Positions 41,801 to 51,740 of a stretch of DNA of 64,000 nt are shown piece after piece. Below the pieces are notes generated by a model, which saw nothing but the letters and a program-made list of their open reading frames with translations, was not told where the DNA came from and ran no database searches. Source of the DNA: Asparagopsis taxiformis (taxonomy: Eukaryota > Rhodophyta > Florideophyceae > Bonnemaisoniales > Bonnemaisoniaceae); the NCBI GenBank assembly GCA_030407315.1, contig JALQPE010002093.1:36052-100051 (forward strand). The letters are read 5' to 3'. Each line of letters opens with the position of its first letter. Position 1 is the first letter of the stretch. Made by a program: the position numbers and the translations under genes.

Positions 41801-42825
41801 CATTTGACTTGGGTCTCATGGAAGAAATTCCTAACCAGGAATTGTTTCGGTACTTCTTGGGAACATGGGAGGGGGAGCAGGTGCACAAGGACCCTGGGAA
41901 CCGGCAGCTGTGGAGTCCCATTGTCAATACAGGGGACGATGAAACAGATGAGAAGAACCGGAATGAGGGGAGGGCTCGCTTCACGTCTACGCGCCACTGC
42001 CTGGTTGACTATGCCGAGAACGATGAGACGCATATCGACCGGTTCAAGTTTGTGACGCGGCGAGCCCTGCTGGATGTGTGGTTGGGAATCCTTGTCCGGC
42101 TGATAGGGCTGGAGGAGTGCGGTTTACCGGGAGAAAAACTTGTCATGCCGGCATCTGGGGGACGGTTTTTGATAACGGGAAAGGGGTGTCCTCGGCAGGT
42201 CCCACACAATGATTTCCCTGTTCCTCCTCGCGACCGCAAAGATCAACTTCCGGGTTACTTTGTTATTGCCAACGGAGATGACCCATTCCCTATCTGGGTG
42301 TGTCCAGGGTCCCACAAGTACGTCTTTTCCAAAGCGCTGGAATTAGATATGTACGCCAAGACGATGAAGCTGAAGAAGGTAATCGTTCCGCCACGTTCAG
42401 TCTTCATCGGTCACGGCCATGTACAACATGCCGGGGCAGGGCATGTCGACAGAGTTGTGTCACACACGACAACGAGGTATCACACGTATTTCAGGAATGC
42501 GTCGTATCCGATTCCCGACAATGTTTCGTTTGGTTTCATCAGGCGGTTGGGATTCGAAGAAGAAGTAATCGCCAATGCTCCGCGCCGGTCTGCCAGGCAA
42601 AGTCAACCGGCACCTGTCAATGTTCGCCACAAGACAGTTGTTCCCATCCCGGTCAAGAAAGATCGTAGGCCGAAGACAGGGCAGCTCGGAATGATGCGGA
42701 TGAAGACGACAGAACCTCGCAAGCCTATATCCTACACAATTAGTGGGGTCCCGGTGATGCCTATTCTGCCGGGAGATCCTGATTATAGTGAGGACGAAGA
42801 GGAAGAACAATTTTCCGACGGCTAG
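38869..42825 (+). CDS. ParB-like domain fused to 2OG-Fe(II) dioxygenase (one in-frame TGA)
   Basis: A single reading frame runs from the ATG at 38869 (context CAACCATGG) to the stop at 42823-42825: 1318 sense codons apart from one TGA at 39484-39486 (codon 206). The TGA lies in a four-fold GGTKHPARS repeat and changes one of its glycine codons. Layout after it: a ParB/sulfiredoxin-like domain ~250-420 with VIDGLHRLNAM (codons ~332-342), a helical region to ~610, basic patches (KKKTKARRKRR), a long acidic linker (~690-860), then the dioxygenase fold (~920-1255). In the latter, His1113-Asn-Asp1115 (HxD), distal His1187 (HVQHAG) and Arg1203 (TTRYH) give the Fe(II) and 2OG ligand set. ParB folds bind DNA and 2OG enzymes can oxidise methylated bases; that this protein does so is inference. 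If the TGA is lethal, translation could still begin downstream. Confidence 0.75.
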
Positions 42826-43089
42826 ATAGCTTAACAACTACTACTACTTTAGGAAACAATTATCGAGAATATAATCATCTCCTTTATCACTTTCAATCTA
42901 TGAACCTAGTATAATGTACTTCCGTTCCATGCTTTCAAACTAGATTGTCCATTCCCTCGTGGGTTGGAGCATGATTTCCAGGACGATTCCCTCACATCTC
43001 TAGACTCGATGGTCTATGCTAGAAATAGCAGAACAATTGGGTTTGTACGTGCTTCATCGCCTACTTGCTTCCGGTAATGGGTGGACGTG
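42826..43089. other. 3' flank of the fusion gene
   Basis: AT-rich; no clear terminator or poly(A) signal assigned. Confidence 0.3.
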
Positions 43090-43308
43090 CACGATACACG
43101 ATCAACCTGAAATGGACGTCCGGTGGATGTCCAGCTCAGATGCATTGCTGGCCAGCCCAGAAATTCTACAATTTCGGGCACAAAAAAATATTGCAAAAAA
43201 CATCGATTTGGGCGGTCGATTGTGCCGTACGGCACACCCCCATCTCAAAAACATGTTCACATGTGCATGTTTTTGAGAATAGCCCAAATTTTAATTCAAA
43301 TCAGGGTG
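43090..43308 (+). repeat. Terminal-type repeat R4
   Basis: Plus-oriented R-family copy, including the inner GACGTCCGGTGGATGTCCAG block, GTGCCGTACGGCAC and the CTCAAAAACATG hairpin, ending ATTCAAATCAGGG. It lies downstream of the fusion gene in direct orientation with R3. Confidence 0.75.
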
Positions 43309-43334
43309 TCTAATTTGGCCACAACGGCCCCAGG

Positions 43335-43458
43335 AACCGACCGCCGCCCCGATCGGGGGCTATCACTGGCGTCTGTAAGCACCAACTGTAAGCCGGAACG
43401 GCCGCCGCCCCGATCGGGGCTATCACTGGCTTCTATTAGCACCAACTGTAAGCCAAAA
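43335..43458. repeat. Two-copy GC-rich tandem repeat
   Basis: Two ~62-bp units with GCCGCCCCGATCGGGG, CTATCACTGGC and AGCACCAACTGTAAGCC. The CCCCGATCGGGG core is palindromic. Confidence 0.75.
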
Positions 43459-43544
43459 TGGCGTCTCACGAAGGGTCGATTTCAGGCTCAACACGTCAGG
43501 GACAGGTCTTGGTCCTTGTTCCATCATGGTCCCGCCCCACTCTC

Positions 43545-43675
43545 TCACGACCAACCTGAAATGGACGTCCGGTGGATGTCCAGCTCGATTGCATTGCTGG
43601 CCAGCCCAGAAATTCTAAAATTTCCGAAAAATCAATTTGGTGGCCCAGCATCTCCTGTGCCGAAAATTCCCGCAC
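43545..43675 (+). repeat. Truncated terminal-type repeat R5
   Basis: Shares AACCTGAAATGGACGTCCGG, GTGGATGTCCAGCTC and TTGCATTGCTGGCCAGCCC with R4, then diverges after the AAATTTCC position; the palindromic half is lost. Confidence 0.6.
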
Positions 43676-43849
43676 TCACTTCTGATATACGTCTAGACGT
43701 GTTTCGCACTTGTACGCATCAGGGAAGGCGTCACGGAAGGTTGAGACTACGCTACTTGTGTACCGCGTCGTCTGAAATAGCGAGTAGTGTTTGTTGTATA
43801 GTTGTGGAGTATGCGTCTAGTGGTTTGTAAAGCTTGCAGAACGGGATAG

Positions 43850-45035
43850 GGATGTGGGTGGCCCTATTTTATGAATACATGAGTACCAATATTCAAGGGT
43901 GACAAAGCGGAAAGGCATAGGCTCATACATGTTTGAGATTGCATAGTAGAGAAAATATTTACATCGAAATTTACATGGAGCTGATGGAGGTTTTAAGGAT
44001 GAGGTATGAGAGGAAGAAAATTCTTCTGTGGTATGAGGATGTGTTCTGTGGGGGATGGAATCTTGGGATGGTACAGGGGGAGGTGGAAATGTACGGAGTG
44101 CGGGTTTAGATTGGAGTGTGATTCGGAGAGGAGTGCCGACAAGCATATTATGGGGATTGGGGAGACGCTGCGGGGTGTTGGGGTAGTGAGGGCGGAGGAG
44201 GTGTTTAGGTGGGACCGTAGGAGGGTGCGGTTGAAGCCCCGAGAGGAGGGGTTTTTAGGAAAGTGAGGAGAAAGAGGGGGAGGGGGTGGCGTCTGTTCTG
44301 GCTGTGGTGAGTGGGGATGTGATGGAGAAGAAGGGGGTTATTGTATTTGGGGAGGGAGGGGAGTGGGAGGAAGGGTGCGAAGTGGGGGGTTGATATGTGT
44401 TTCAGAGCGGGGAGGTTTCTGGGGAGACGGCGGGGGAGCGGGAGCGTGGGCCGGTGGTGGTGGTGTATACGGTATCGAAGATGCGGATGGCGTGGGGGCA
44501 TGGAGCAGCTGAGGGAGGGAGGGGTGGAGCAGGTCGGGTACGGGATGGGGAGTGAGAGGTTTTGGAAGAGTAAGCTGCAGGGGAAGTTTGTGTAGAGGGC
44601 GAAGGAGAGGGGTTGAGGGTAGAGGAGAGAGGGTATTGAAGAACAATACGTTGCAAAGGTGATGGGGGAGAGCATGGTCGAGGAGATAGGGGGTGTTTTT
44701 CCCTATTCTGAGGTAGTATGAGGACTGGTTATACGAAATCTGTACGGTAGAGCAGAAAAGTAGGTATGGAATGGAGGTGTGCACCGTGGAAGCGGGGATA
44801 GGTAGCTGAAAATGCGTGCTAGAGTGGTATTGGGGGTGTTTGAGGTACAGTACGGGGGAGGTGAGCACCAACAGGAAGGGGGTGTGAGCGAGAGGATGAA
44901 AAAATTAAAGACGAAATTGGAGTCGACCGACAAGGAAAAATAGAGTGGTCGCCGTGATGGATGCGGACATCCATGTCGAGCACGGCGGCAGAAATTTCTG
45001 GGGTCGAAATTTTTGAATTTCTGAACCGGCGCCCG
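43850..45035. other. Purine-rich strand-asymmetric noncoding stretch
   Basis: From about 44000 to 44900 the plus strand is strikingly G+A rich (runs such as GGGGGAGGTGG and GGAGGGAGGGG). The minus-strand ORFs are therefore Pro/Ser/Leu/His-rich, with no domain, and are not credible genes. Confidence 0.5.
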
Positions 45036-45245
45036 TCCTAGGTGGACATAGACATGGCGGAAGTCCATCCCAAGGGGGACATCCGTGGTACTAGAAACAA
45101 TGAATGTCGTCCTAGTAATACTAGACGTACTAGACCGCATGGACGTCCGGTTCTAGGCGGACATCCAAAAATACTGGAGAACATGGACGTCCGCCTAGTA
45201 ATACTAGGTGTACTAGAGGTTGTGGACGTCCGCGTCCATTTCCGA
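45036..45245. repeat. Repeats with CTAGTAATACTAG palindromes
   Basis: ATGGACGTCCG and CCTAGTAATACTAG recur with variants (twice or more each). The block abuts the 3' end of the piggyBac remnant. Confidence 0.5.
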
Positions 45246-46629
45246 GAACACAGACGATCCCTTTGTAGCATTCTTGACGACACCAGTGAAACGTAGCCCA
45301 TGCTTGAAGAGTATTTCTGCCGTTTCAACAGAGGAAAAGTATGAATCGGCACACACACGAGGCGATGAGTATAAAACCATGGATCGACGAGCCTTAATGT
45401 GACGGCAGCACCATGCGTCGTTTCGGACTCGAATGCTTTTCCACGTGTCTCCTCAGCTGACATCACAACATCCATCCTGAGAATAATGCCACTATTGCCA
45501 CATGATGCAGTTTTCAGCTCACATCCATTCTCAGGCTTACGGTCCATCGCTACGTAATGTGGGAGTCCGATGTCGATCCAGTCACCTCCCAGACCATACC
45601 ACCTTTACATACTCTCATCCACACATATAGAATCTGACGGGAATACCTGAGAGCTTCTGTGGTAATTGATGGCGGTGATAAACTCAGATATGACACCCCA
45701 CCGGTCAGTTTCGTCACGAACCTTGGAGTATGTCACGTACTGCCTCAGCTCTTCAAACCTTTTGCGTGACATGATGTGCCCGAGCATTGGTGTGGGGATG
45801 TATTTAGTCCCGGATTGACTACTCCAGAGAGAGCGCCTACCACTGAACTCAAATCGTGACATGAGTACAATGACTCCAAAATACTTCAAAATCTCTCCCA
45901 GCGAGGTCGATTTGAGATTCCGCTTTTCTAGCTCGTAATTGGAGTATGACACGATAGTACTTAAAAATCCCATCGGAAACATCCACTGGAAATATTCATA
46001 TGGTGTCATATCTGATGGACCGTGCTCCTCGGATATTATCTCATCCAATGGCCCAATCACCCTCCACTACCGATTGGGGCGCCAACCATTCATTTGCATA
46101 GATACATCAGATACAATCTATTCCACGTCATTGCATATGACAACCGGCTCATCGGTTGACCCAGTGTCACATGGCTGAGTATTAACACTCGTACTCAAGT
46201 CACGCTCTTGCGGCGTGACTGCATCTGATTTTTCGGCCTCATTCCCGTCACCCCCGGTGTCTTGAGCTTGATCTCCTCCTTCGGTCACACGGTCTTCTTC
46301 ATCACCTGCAGGTGCCTTCACACTGCAGAGACGCAGGGATGTCACCTTGTTACCATCGGCCAGCTCCCACTCAGCCTCGATAGATGTCATCATTCGCTTG
46401 TTGCCTCTCTCCTTAATGACTCGAATGACAGTTCCGGATATCATCTTTGTCTTCCATCCGGCGCCATACATCCTGCGACATTTAGAGATATACGTCAGTT
46501 GTCTGGCAGGGGCGAGAACCCTGTTTCCGATAACTTGGCGACAATCAACTGGTTTCACCATTTTTTGTGATTTCAGGATCGAGATTGAGTTGACGTAGTT
46601 TGCTGATGGAAGGATTAAAATTTCAGCAT
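45235..46629 (-). pseudogene. piggyBac-type transposase remnant
   Basis: Minus-strand frame carrying the DDE_Tnp_1_7 pattern. It has a helical N-terminal part (FQWMFPMGFLSTIVSYSNYEL, LGEILKYFGVIVLM, RKRFEELRQYV). The first catalytic Asp is in CVDESM. KPENGCELKT follows, and then a third-Asp region CADSYFSSVETAEIL that lies in another frame after a 2-base GT expansion near 45380. In-frame stops occur at 46118-46120, near 46073 and at 45605-45607. The upstream part is cut by the Harbinger insertion at 46630. Long dead. piggyBac elements cut and paste at TTAA, but the ends are not visible here. Confidence 0.75.
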
Positions 46630-46632
46630 TCA

Positions 46633-46985
46633 GGGCCTTTCTCACGAGCAGAATATGCTCGAGCATGCTCGCGCATGCTGGGAATAGAGGGCTGTGATTG
46701 GCTCGTCCGCATAGAAGTACGGGACACCCTTTCTTGATTTATTAAACACGTAATCTCTGTGCTCGCTCCACTTGTACATTATTTGGTGGAGGCCAGTGAG
46801 GGTATCCTCGGCAACCGTTAGCCAGCTTGGGTATCCGCCAAGCACTTGCACTTCCCAACCAAAATCTACCCGCTTGTTTGACCGCTGCCGATACTGCGCA
46901 TTTTACTAGACCACACAGTGCATCAAAGTCTACAACACACCTTCCCTGAGAAAAGAGCGAATCGTGCTACCATGCAGAATCGAGC
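46633..46985 (+). repeat. Left terminal inverted repeat of the Harbinger element
   Basis: 353 bp, mirrored at 50698-51050. It contains the palindrome-rich GAGCATGCTCG cluster near the tip, and the ATG plus next three codons of the transposase at its inner end. Confidence 0.9.
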
Positions 46986-48174
46986 TTTGTCAACTTGCGA
47001 TCCTATTTCCTCGAGTGATGATGAAGATTTTGGGATTGTTCTTCTCCTTGGATACGTTTGCATGTTTCTGCAAGAGGAGGAAAGAAAGGCAAAGCGCAAG
47101 GTAGTATCCAGCACCCATTGTCCATGCCGAAACCGTTGCAAATCGTTTGCTTGTCTTACCGCCACAATGTCTCCATCAGACTTTCACCGGACGTTCAAGA
47201 TGACTCCGGATGCATTCTACAATTTAGTGAACATCTGCAATCCCATGAGACAAACACAGGTAACCAAAGAGTCTAAAAAAAAGAGACTTAGACTGGACAA
47301 CGACTTATGCATGGCTGTTACATTTCGAATGCTTTCTGGTGGAAGCTACCTGGACATACGCCTTTGTTATGGAATATCTGTAAGCGCTGTCTATCGGATA
47401 TTTCATAATGTATGCAGCAAAATGATGAGTGTCCTTGTTCTTCCTGGTATTCCTAATAGTGTTGAAGCACTTCTAAAAATGTCTTCAGATTTCAGATCCT
47501 CGAGGGCTAAAGAAAATCCGCTAAACGGATGTATAGGTGCTTTGGATGGAATTGCAATCAAGATAGCCAAACCAGGCAGGGATGAACGTCCAGCGGCATA
47601 CTTCTGTCGCAAAGGATACTACGCCCTCCCTGTCCAAGCGCTTGTAGATGCTAATTATAGATTCTTATGCTTTTCAGCACGATGTGTGGGGTCTACGCAC
47701 GACGCAATGGCACACGCAATATCCGGTTTGGGTTTATATTTGGGCGACGGGAGGCTTCCAAAAGAGTTTTGGATTTGCGGAGATGAAGGATATGTATGCA
47801 AAGACTCCTTAATCACTCCGTATCCCCGTACACAATGCACAGAAAAAGAGATGAATTTCAACTTCTATCTATCTTCACTTCGCGTTCATGTTGAACAAGC
47901 GTTTGGACAGCTTGTAGCATGCTGGAGAATACTGAGGGGTGGGCTAGAATACACGCTTGAGGGTAACGCTCGTATAATATGCTTGTGCATGAAAATTCAT
48001 AACTTTTGCATAGACAACGATGGAAAAGGAAGAGATATAATCGTGAGAGAAGATCGGAAAAAGAGAAATAACATGGAAGAGCAATATGCATATGAAATCG
48101 CGAAGGAGATGGCCATGGAATTACACACAATGCCCAGAAGTACGCAAAAGACAATCTCTCAGAAAAGAGTGTGA
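46972..48174 (+). CDS. PIF/Harbinger DDE transposase
   Basis: 400 codons from the ATG at 46972 (an earlier GTG at 46918 is in frame but not needed). It has a helix-turn-helix region (VTFRMLSGGSYLDIRLCYGISVSAVYRIF). The DDE_Tnp_4 core follows: first Asp in GALDGIAIKI, YYALPVQALVDANYRFL...GSTHDA, second Asp in CGDEGYVCKDSL, and Glu in RVHVEQAFGQLVACWRIL. C-terminal basic tail. No stop or frameshift is seen, so it may be functional. The start codon lies in the terminal repeat, so its promoter is the repeat itself. Confidence 0.9.
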   Translation: MQNRALSTCDPISSSDDEDFGIVLLLGYVCMFLQEEERKAKRKVVSSTHCPCRNRCKSFACLTATMSPSDFHRTFKMTPDAFYNLVNICNPMRQTQVTKESKKKRLRLDNDLCMAVTFRMLSGGSYLDIRLCYGISVSAVYRIFHNVCSKMMSVLVLPGIPNSVEALLKMSSDFRSSRAKENPLNGCIGALDGIAIKIAKPGRDERPAAYFCRKGYYALPVQALVDANYRFLCFSARCVGSTHDAMAHAISGLGLYLGDGRLPKEFWICGDEGYVCKDSLITPYPRTQCTEKEMNFNFYLSSLRVHVEQAFGQLVACWRILRGGLEYTLEGNARIICLCMKIHNFCIDNDGKGRDIIVREDRKKRNNMEEQYAYEIAKEMAMELHTMPRSTQKTISQKRV

Positions 48175-48189
48175 TGCAATTTATGTTGC

Positions 48190-49020
48190 AAGTGCGCGCG
48201 CGGGTCGGAGCGATGCGTCGCGTTGAGTCCGCGTGCATCCGCGTTTAGTTAGTTAGTAAGCGAGCGTACGCGTGGCGATACAATTACGTGTCACGGCGCG
48301 CTTGCGCGAACGCGTCCGATTGCGTGCTTGGCGCCACGTGTAGCGCCTTTTGCGAAATTCCCTTTATTTCCCCTTTTTGGGTTTTTTATGACGAAAGTCT
48401 TTCTCCCAAATATTTCCCTTTTTGCGTGCGAGCGAGCGGCCGCCGGCCGGCCGCGCAAGGACAACCTGTCCTTAGTAGTTAGCTATTAATGGTCGTTCTG
48501 CTTCGCACCTTACCAATAAACAGTCAGCATCTTCGCAGCTACGAGTTAAGCGTTTAGCGAATCGCGAGGACCGATTGCGTTGAAACGTTGCGTGCGGGTT
48601 TGCTCACGATCGCCGACGTTCGCGTGCGCGCTGCGCATAAACCGATCGTCGAACCGCGTCGCACCGCGATAGCGCGCGTTGCGTCGCACGCCACTAGGCC
48701 AGGGATTTACGACCCCTGTGTGGATCGCGTTGGGCTCGAGTTTACTCGGTGATCTCACCCTGAGATCACGGCTTGCGCCGGCCCGCGAATCCCGTGTTGC
48801 GATCGTTCCCTACGCGTTCCGCCGTTGTACCACCCGTTCGCCAGCGCGACCGAGCGACGCGCGAACGCAAGTTCAACCAGCGCGTTACGGTTCACCTCGC
48901 CCTGACACGGCTGCAATTCTAGAACTCCCTTAGCGATCGCCACCCCGGCTGGTCCTACAAAGAGATCTATTGCGAGATATGGCATGGGACGCAAAGCGGA
49001 ACAGGAAGTCACAGTAACAT
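48190..49020. other. GC/CpG-rich insert between the two Harbinger genes, possible solo LTR
   Basis: Base use changes sharply from AT-rich to CpG-rich (CGCGCGCGGG, GCGATGCGTCGCG). It starts near TGTTGCAAGTG and ends near CAGTAACA, has an AATAAA near 48515, and resembles the composition of the chromovirus LTRs without being a copy of them. I could not find an exact target-site duplication. No ORF of note. Confidence 0.35.
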
Positions 49021-49118
49021 TTTTCCCCACTTAGGCAGCATTTGTAAGCTCAGAGTGCACGAAACTTGCAGATAGAACCGTCTGCAAAATATATTAAAAC
49101 AAGTACTTTACCATAGAC

Positions 49119-50711
49119 CTATAGTAACTCCTTATACTTTCTCTCCATCTCCTCGTAGTGCCTTTGAGCAATATTTTGGAAGCTGCTGTTATTTGTTAGA
49201 TTGGCGCTCTCAAGTGTTTTTGCAGCTCTTTCTAGCAGAGACATCACTCTATCCTGCTCGATCGCTCTTGAAAACACAACAGAACCTTCGTTGCGTTCAT
49301 CGGAAGAAATTGTTTTAGCATCATCGTCATGGAGTTTTCTACTGGATTCCATTCCGGGATTATCATACCAGTTTCCCAGCTTAATCTTCTGGATCCGACC
49401 ATAGTCTCTGAGGACATCATCAAATACCTCCAATCTCGATGCTGAACTTCTAGTATCGTCAATACCCCTTTTTCGTCTGACAAAGTCAGAAATAGGTGGT
49501 GAGGAGGACGGTGTTATTTCTAGTGACGGAGTACATGAAACACCTTCTTCATAACTAGTTTGGTCTCTACCGGTGATATCGATTGTTCTTGAAATCAGTC
49601 GAAGGAAAGATTCATTTGGTGTTTTTGTGTCCAGTTGTGCAACAGAGAACATAATATAGACACGTTTAGAATCTTGAGAAAGATCTCCACTACCAATATA
49701 GTCCAGAAACTTCGGGAATCTCTGCGGATCATTCTGACCTGAGCGAGCCCAGCGCTCTTTCACCTTTGCAAATGAGGTCTTTGTATCTAAGAATACATTC
49801 TTAAGCTTCGATGCCGATCTTGGTACCAGAGGTAAACGTGTTGCATCAATACCGTCGACTCGGCCACTCATGTCAATTCCGTTCGACAACCTTGCGTTAT
49901 TAAACCTTCTCTGTATTATTTTCCAGAAAGAATCACGAGTACGCCCGTTGTCCATATCCAATTTAGACATCTCTTCTTCAGTGGCTTGTATGGCTGCAGA
50001 TTTTGCTATCTGATCATTTCGCAATATTATCATCAGCCTAGCGAACTCAGAAAGAGAGAAAAATGGTTCCATTATTGTTTCCTCTTGGATTCTATCTGAA
50101 TCAATATCTATTATGCGTTTAGGCGTCTTTCGAGAACCTCTAGAGCCATCAGAGACAGGATATTCAATTGTGCGTCGTTCGGACGATGATTGAAACATGT
50201 TCTCTATTTCAGATCTTTCTTTGGCATCAACTGCTTGCAGTAGCACTTCACGCCCCGGATAAACCTTGTACCAACCCTTGCGCTTCTCTTTTGTCTCCCT
50301 AAACTCGTCTAAACTAGGAATAAAACGGTTCCGTTGTATGACATCACTGATTTTGTCTCCCTTTCGTGCTTGCAATACAACCCAAAGCATCGCTCTTGCC
50401 ACCATGACATCTTTCACGCCTGAAACAGTCAATCCCCAAGCTTTGTTAATGTTTCGGAGCTGCACCTGCTTACAGCTATAGAACAAGGAGAAAACCTCAT
50501 CAAGAAGTATTGTGCTATGTTTAGTGACGTCTGCACCGATTTCATCTTGGTTGGATCGATGACGAGTTGGCGATTTTCCTTCTTCGCTGTTGGTTGATCT
50601 TGTGCCTAGTGGTTGCCGGGTTTCGGGACTTGGAACTGTTGGATCAACTACTGCAGACATTGGATGGGAAGAGCTTCCATTGCCTGGAGGTTGCGGTGCT
50701 CGATTCTGCAT
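49119..50711 (-). CDS. Harbinger accessory Myb/SANT-like protein
   Basis: 530 codons from the ATG at 50711; the first codons (MQNRA) are identical to those of the transposase because both lie in the terminal repeat. The mid/C-terminal region has the Myb-like pattern of Harbinger partner proteins: DSFWKIIQRRFNNAR, then LKNVFLDTKTSFAKVKERWARSGQNDPQRFPKFLDY. A nuclear-signal-like RKRG and acidic stretches follow. The C-terminal end is helical and Glu/Lys-rich. Such partner proteins bring the transposase to the element ends and to the nucleus. The two genes converge, separated by the GC-rich insert. No disabling mutation is seen. Confidence 0.7.
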   Translation of the reverse strand: MQNRAPQPPGNGSSSHPMSAVVDPTVPSPETRQPLGTRSTNSEEGKSPTRHRSNQDEIGADVTKHSTILLDEVFSLFYSCKQVQLRNINKAWGLTVSGVKDVMVARAMLWVVLQARKGDKISDVIQRNRFIPSLDEFRETKEKRKGWYKVYPGREVLLQAVDAKERSEIENMFQSSSERRTIEYPVSDGSRGSRKTPKRIIDIDSDRIQEETIMEPFFSLSEFARLMIILRNDQIAKSAAIQATEEEMSKLDMDNGRTRDSFWKIIQRRFNNARLSNGIDMSGRVDGIDATRLPLVPRSASKLKNVFLDTKTSFAKVKERWARSGQNDPQRFPKFLDYIGSGDLSQDSKRVYIMFSVAQLDTKTPNESFLRLISRTIDITGRDQTSYEEGVSCTPSLEITPSSSPPISDFVRRKRGIDDTRSSASRLEVFDDVLRDYGRIQKIKLGNWYDNPGMESSRKLHDDDAKTISSDERNEGSVVFSRAIEQDRVMSLLERAAKTLESANLTNNSSFQNIAQRHYEEMERKYKELL

Positions 50712-51050
50712 GGTAGCACGATTCGCTCTTTTCTCAGGGAAGGTGTGTTGTAGACTTTGATGCACTGTGTGGTCTAGTAAAATGCGCAGTATCGGCAGCG
50801 GTCAAACAAGCGGGTAGATTTTGGTTGGGAAGTGCAAGTGCTTGGCGGATACCCAAGCTGGCTAACGGTTGCCGAGGATACCCTCACTGGCCTCCACCAA
50901 ATAATGTACAAGTGGAGCGAGCACAGAGATTACGTGTTTAATAAATCAAGAAAGGGTGTCCCGTACTTCTATGCGGACGAGCCAATCACAGCCCTCTATT
51001 CCCAGCATGCGCGAGCATGCTCGAGCATATTCTGCTCGTGAGAAAGGCCC
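50698..51050 (-). repeat. Right terminal inverted repeat of the Harbinger element
   Basis: 353 bp, mirror of 46633-46985; it holds the ATG of the Myb-like gene at its inner end. Confidence 0.9.
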
Positions 51051-51053
51051 TCA

Positions 51054-51740
51054 CTCTGCCCTGGGAGGTGCGGTAACCAATCCCAAAACATGATATCCAC
51101 CTATGTTCTTTCCTTGCTTTACGAAAGCTAAAATTTTAAAACATTTTCCAAAATTCATTCAGAACACAATGGATTCGTTCCTGAACGATTCGATCTCAGA
51201 CTAGTGTAACCAGCGGATTAATTTGTCCAGTGTAGAGCCGACTATATCTTTCCTATATCTCTAAAGGTCTGAAGACCTGCAAAAGAACAGGAATAGTTTC
51301 AGTCCGCTACAGGAGCGGAATGAAACTATTCCCGCGCTTTTGTTCAAGCCTTCTTCATTTTTCTTTTCCTCTTTTGTGATCCCTCTCAGAAGTATGTGTT
51401 TTTCGATAAGAAAAGGTAAATATATTTCTATCTTGACAATTATAAATAATCTCATTTCAACTAGGAACAGCTTTCCGAGACGTTGGGTGCGCTAAGCGAC
51501 CGATTAGTGAACTTTCTTCTAGAGCGAAACCAAAGGAGATTACGGATTTTTACACAGATGACATCTGTTCCAATCATGAACTTGCCAGTTTAAAATGCTC
51601 ATTTACTCTAAAACAACAACTGCTATCCTAGGATGCATGTCTCTTTGGGAAAAATGGTCGCGAATACATTTGGAAAGGGGAAAAGAACTTAAGAAAGAAA
51701 ATTAAACAATGCGATAAGATTTATTCATCAGGTGCAACTT
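51054..51740. other. Interelement spacer with a hairpin
   Basis: AT-rich. A hairpin GGAATAGTTTCAGTCCGCT / AGCGGAATGAAACTATTCC (one mismatch, short loop) lies at about 51289-51330. No gene. Confidence 0.5.

Larger units (their letters stand above)
46633..51050. mobile_element. Complete PIF/Harbinger DNA transposon
   Basis: 4418 bp bounded by inverted repeats that match without length change (46633-46985 and 50698-51050, 353 bp each, beginning GGGCCTTTCTCACGAGCAGA). It is flanked by the 3-bp duplication TCA (46630-46632 and 51051-51053); 3-bp target duplications are normal for the superfamily, usually TTA/TAA. Inside are a DDE transposase on the plus strand and a Myb-like protein on the minus strand, facing each other and each starting at the inner edge of a repeat. 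It interrupts the piggyBac remnant. Confidence 0.9.

Noticed and set aside
44205..44871. Pro/Ser/His-rich minus ORFs of 84-177 codons
   Set aside because: By-product of the purine-rich plus strand; no domain, several overlapping frames equally open.
46118..46851. ORFs in the left Harbinger repeat and its right-hand twin at 50832-51041
   Set aside because: The 69-codon frame occurs identically in both terminal repeats because they are mirror copies and points outward; nothing supports translation.
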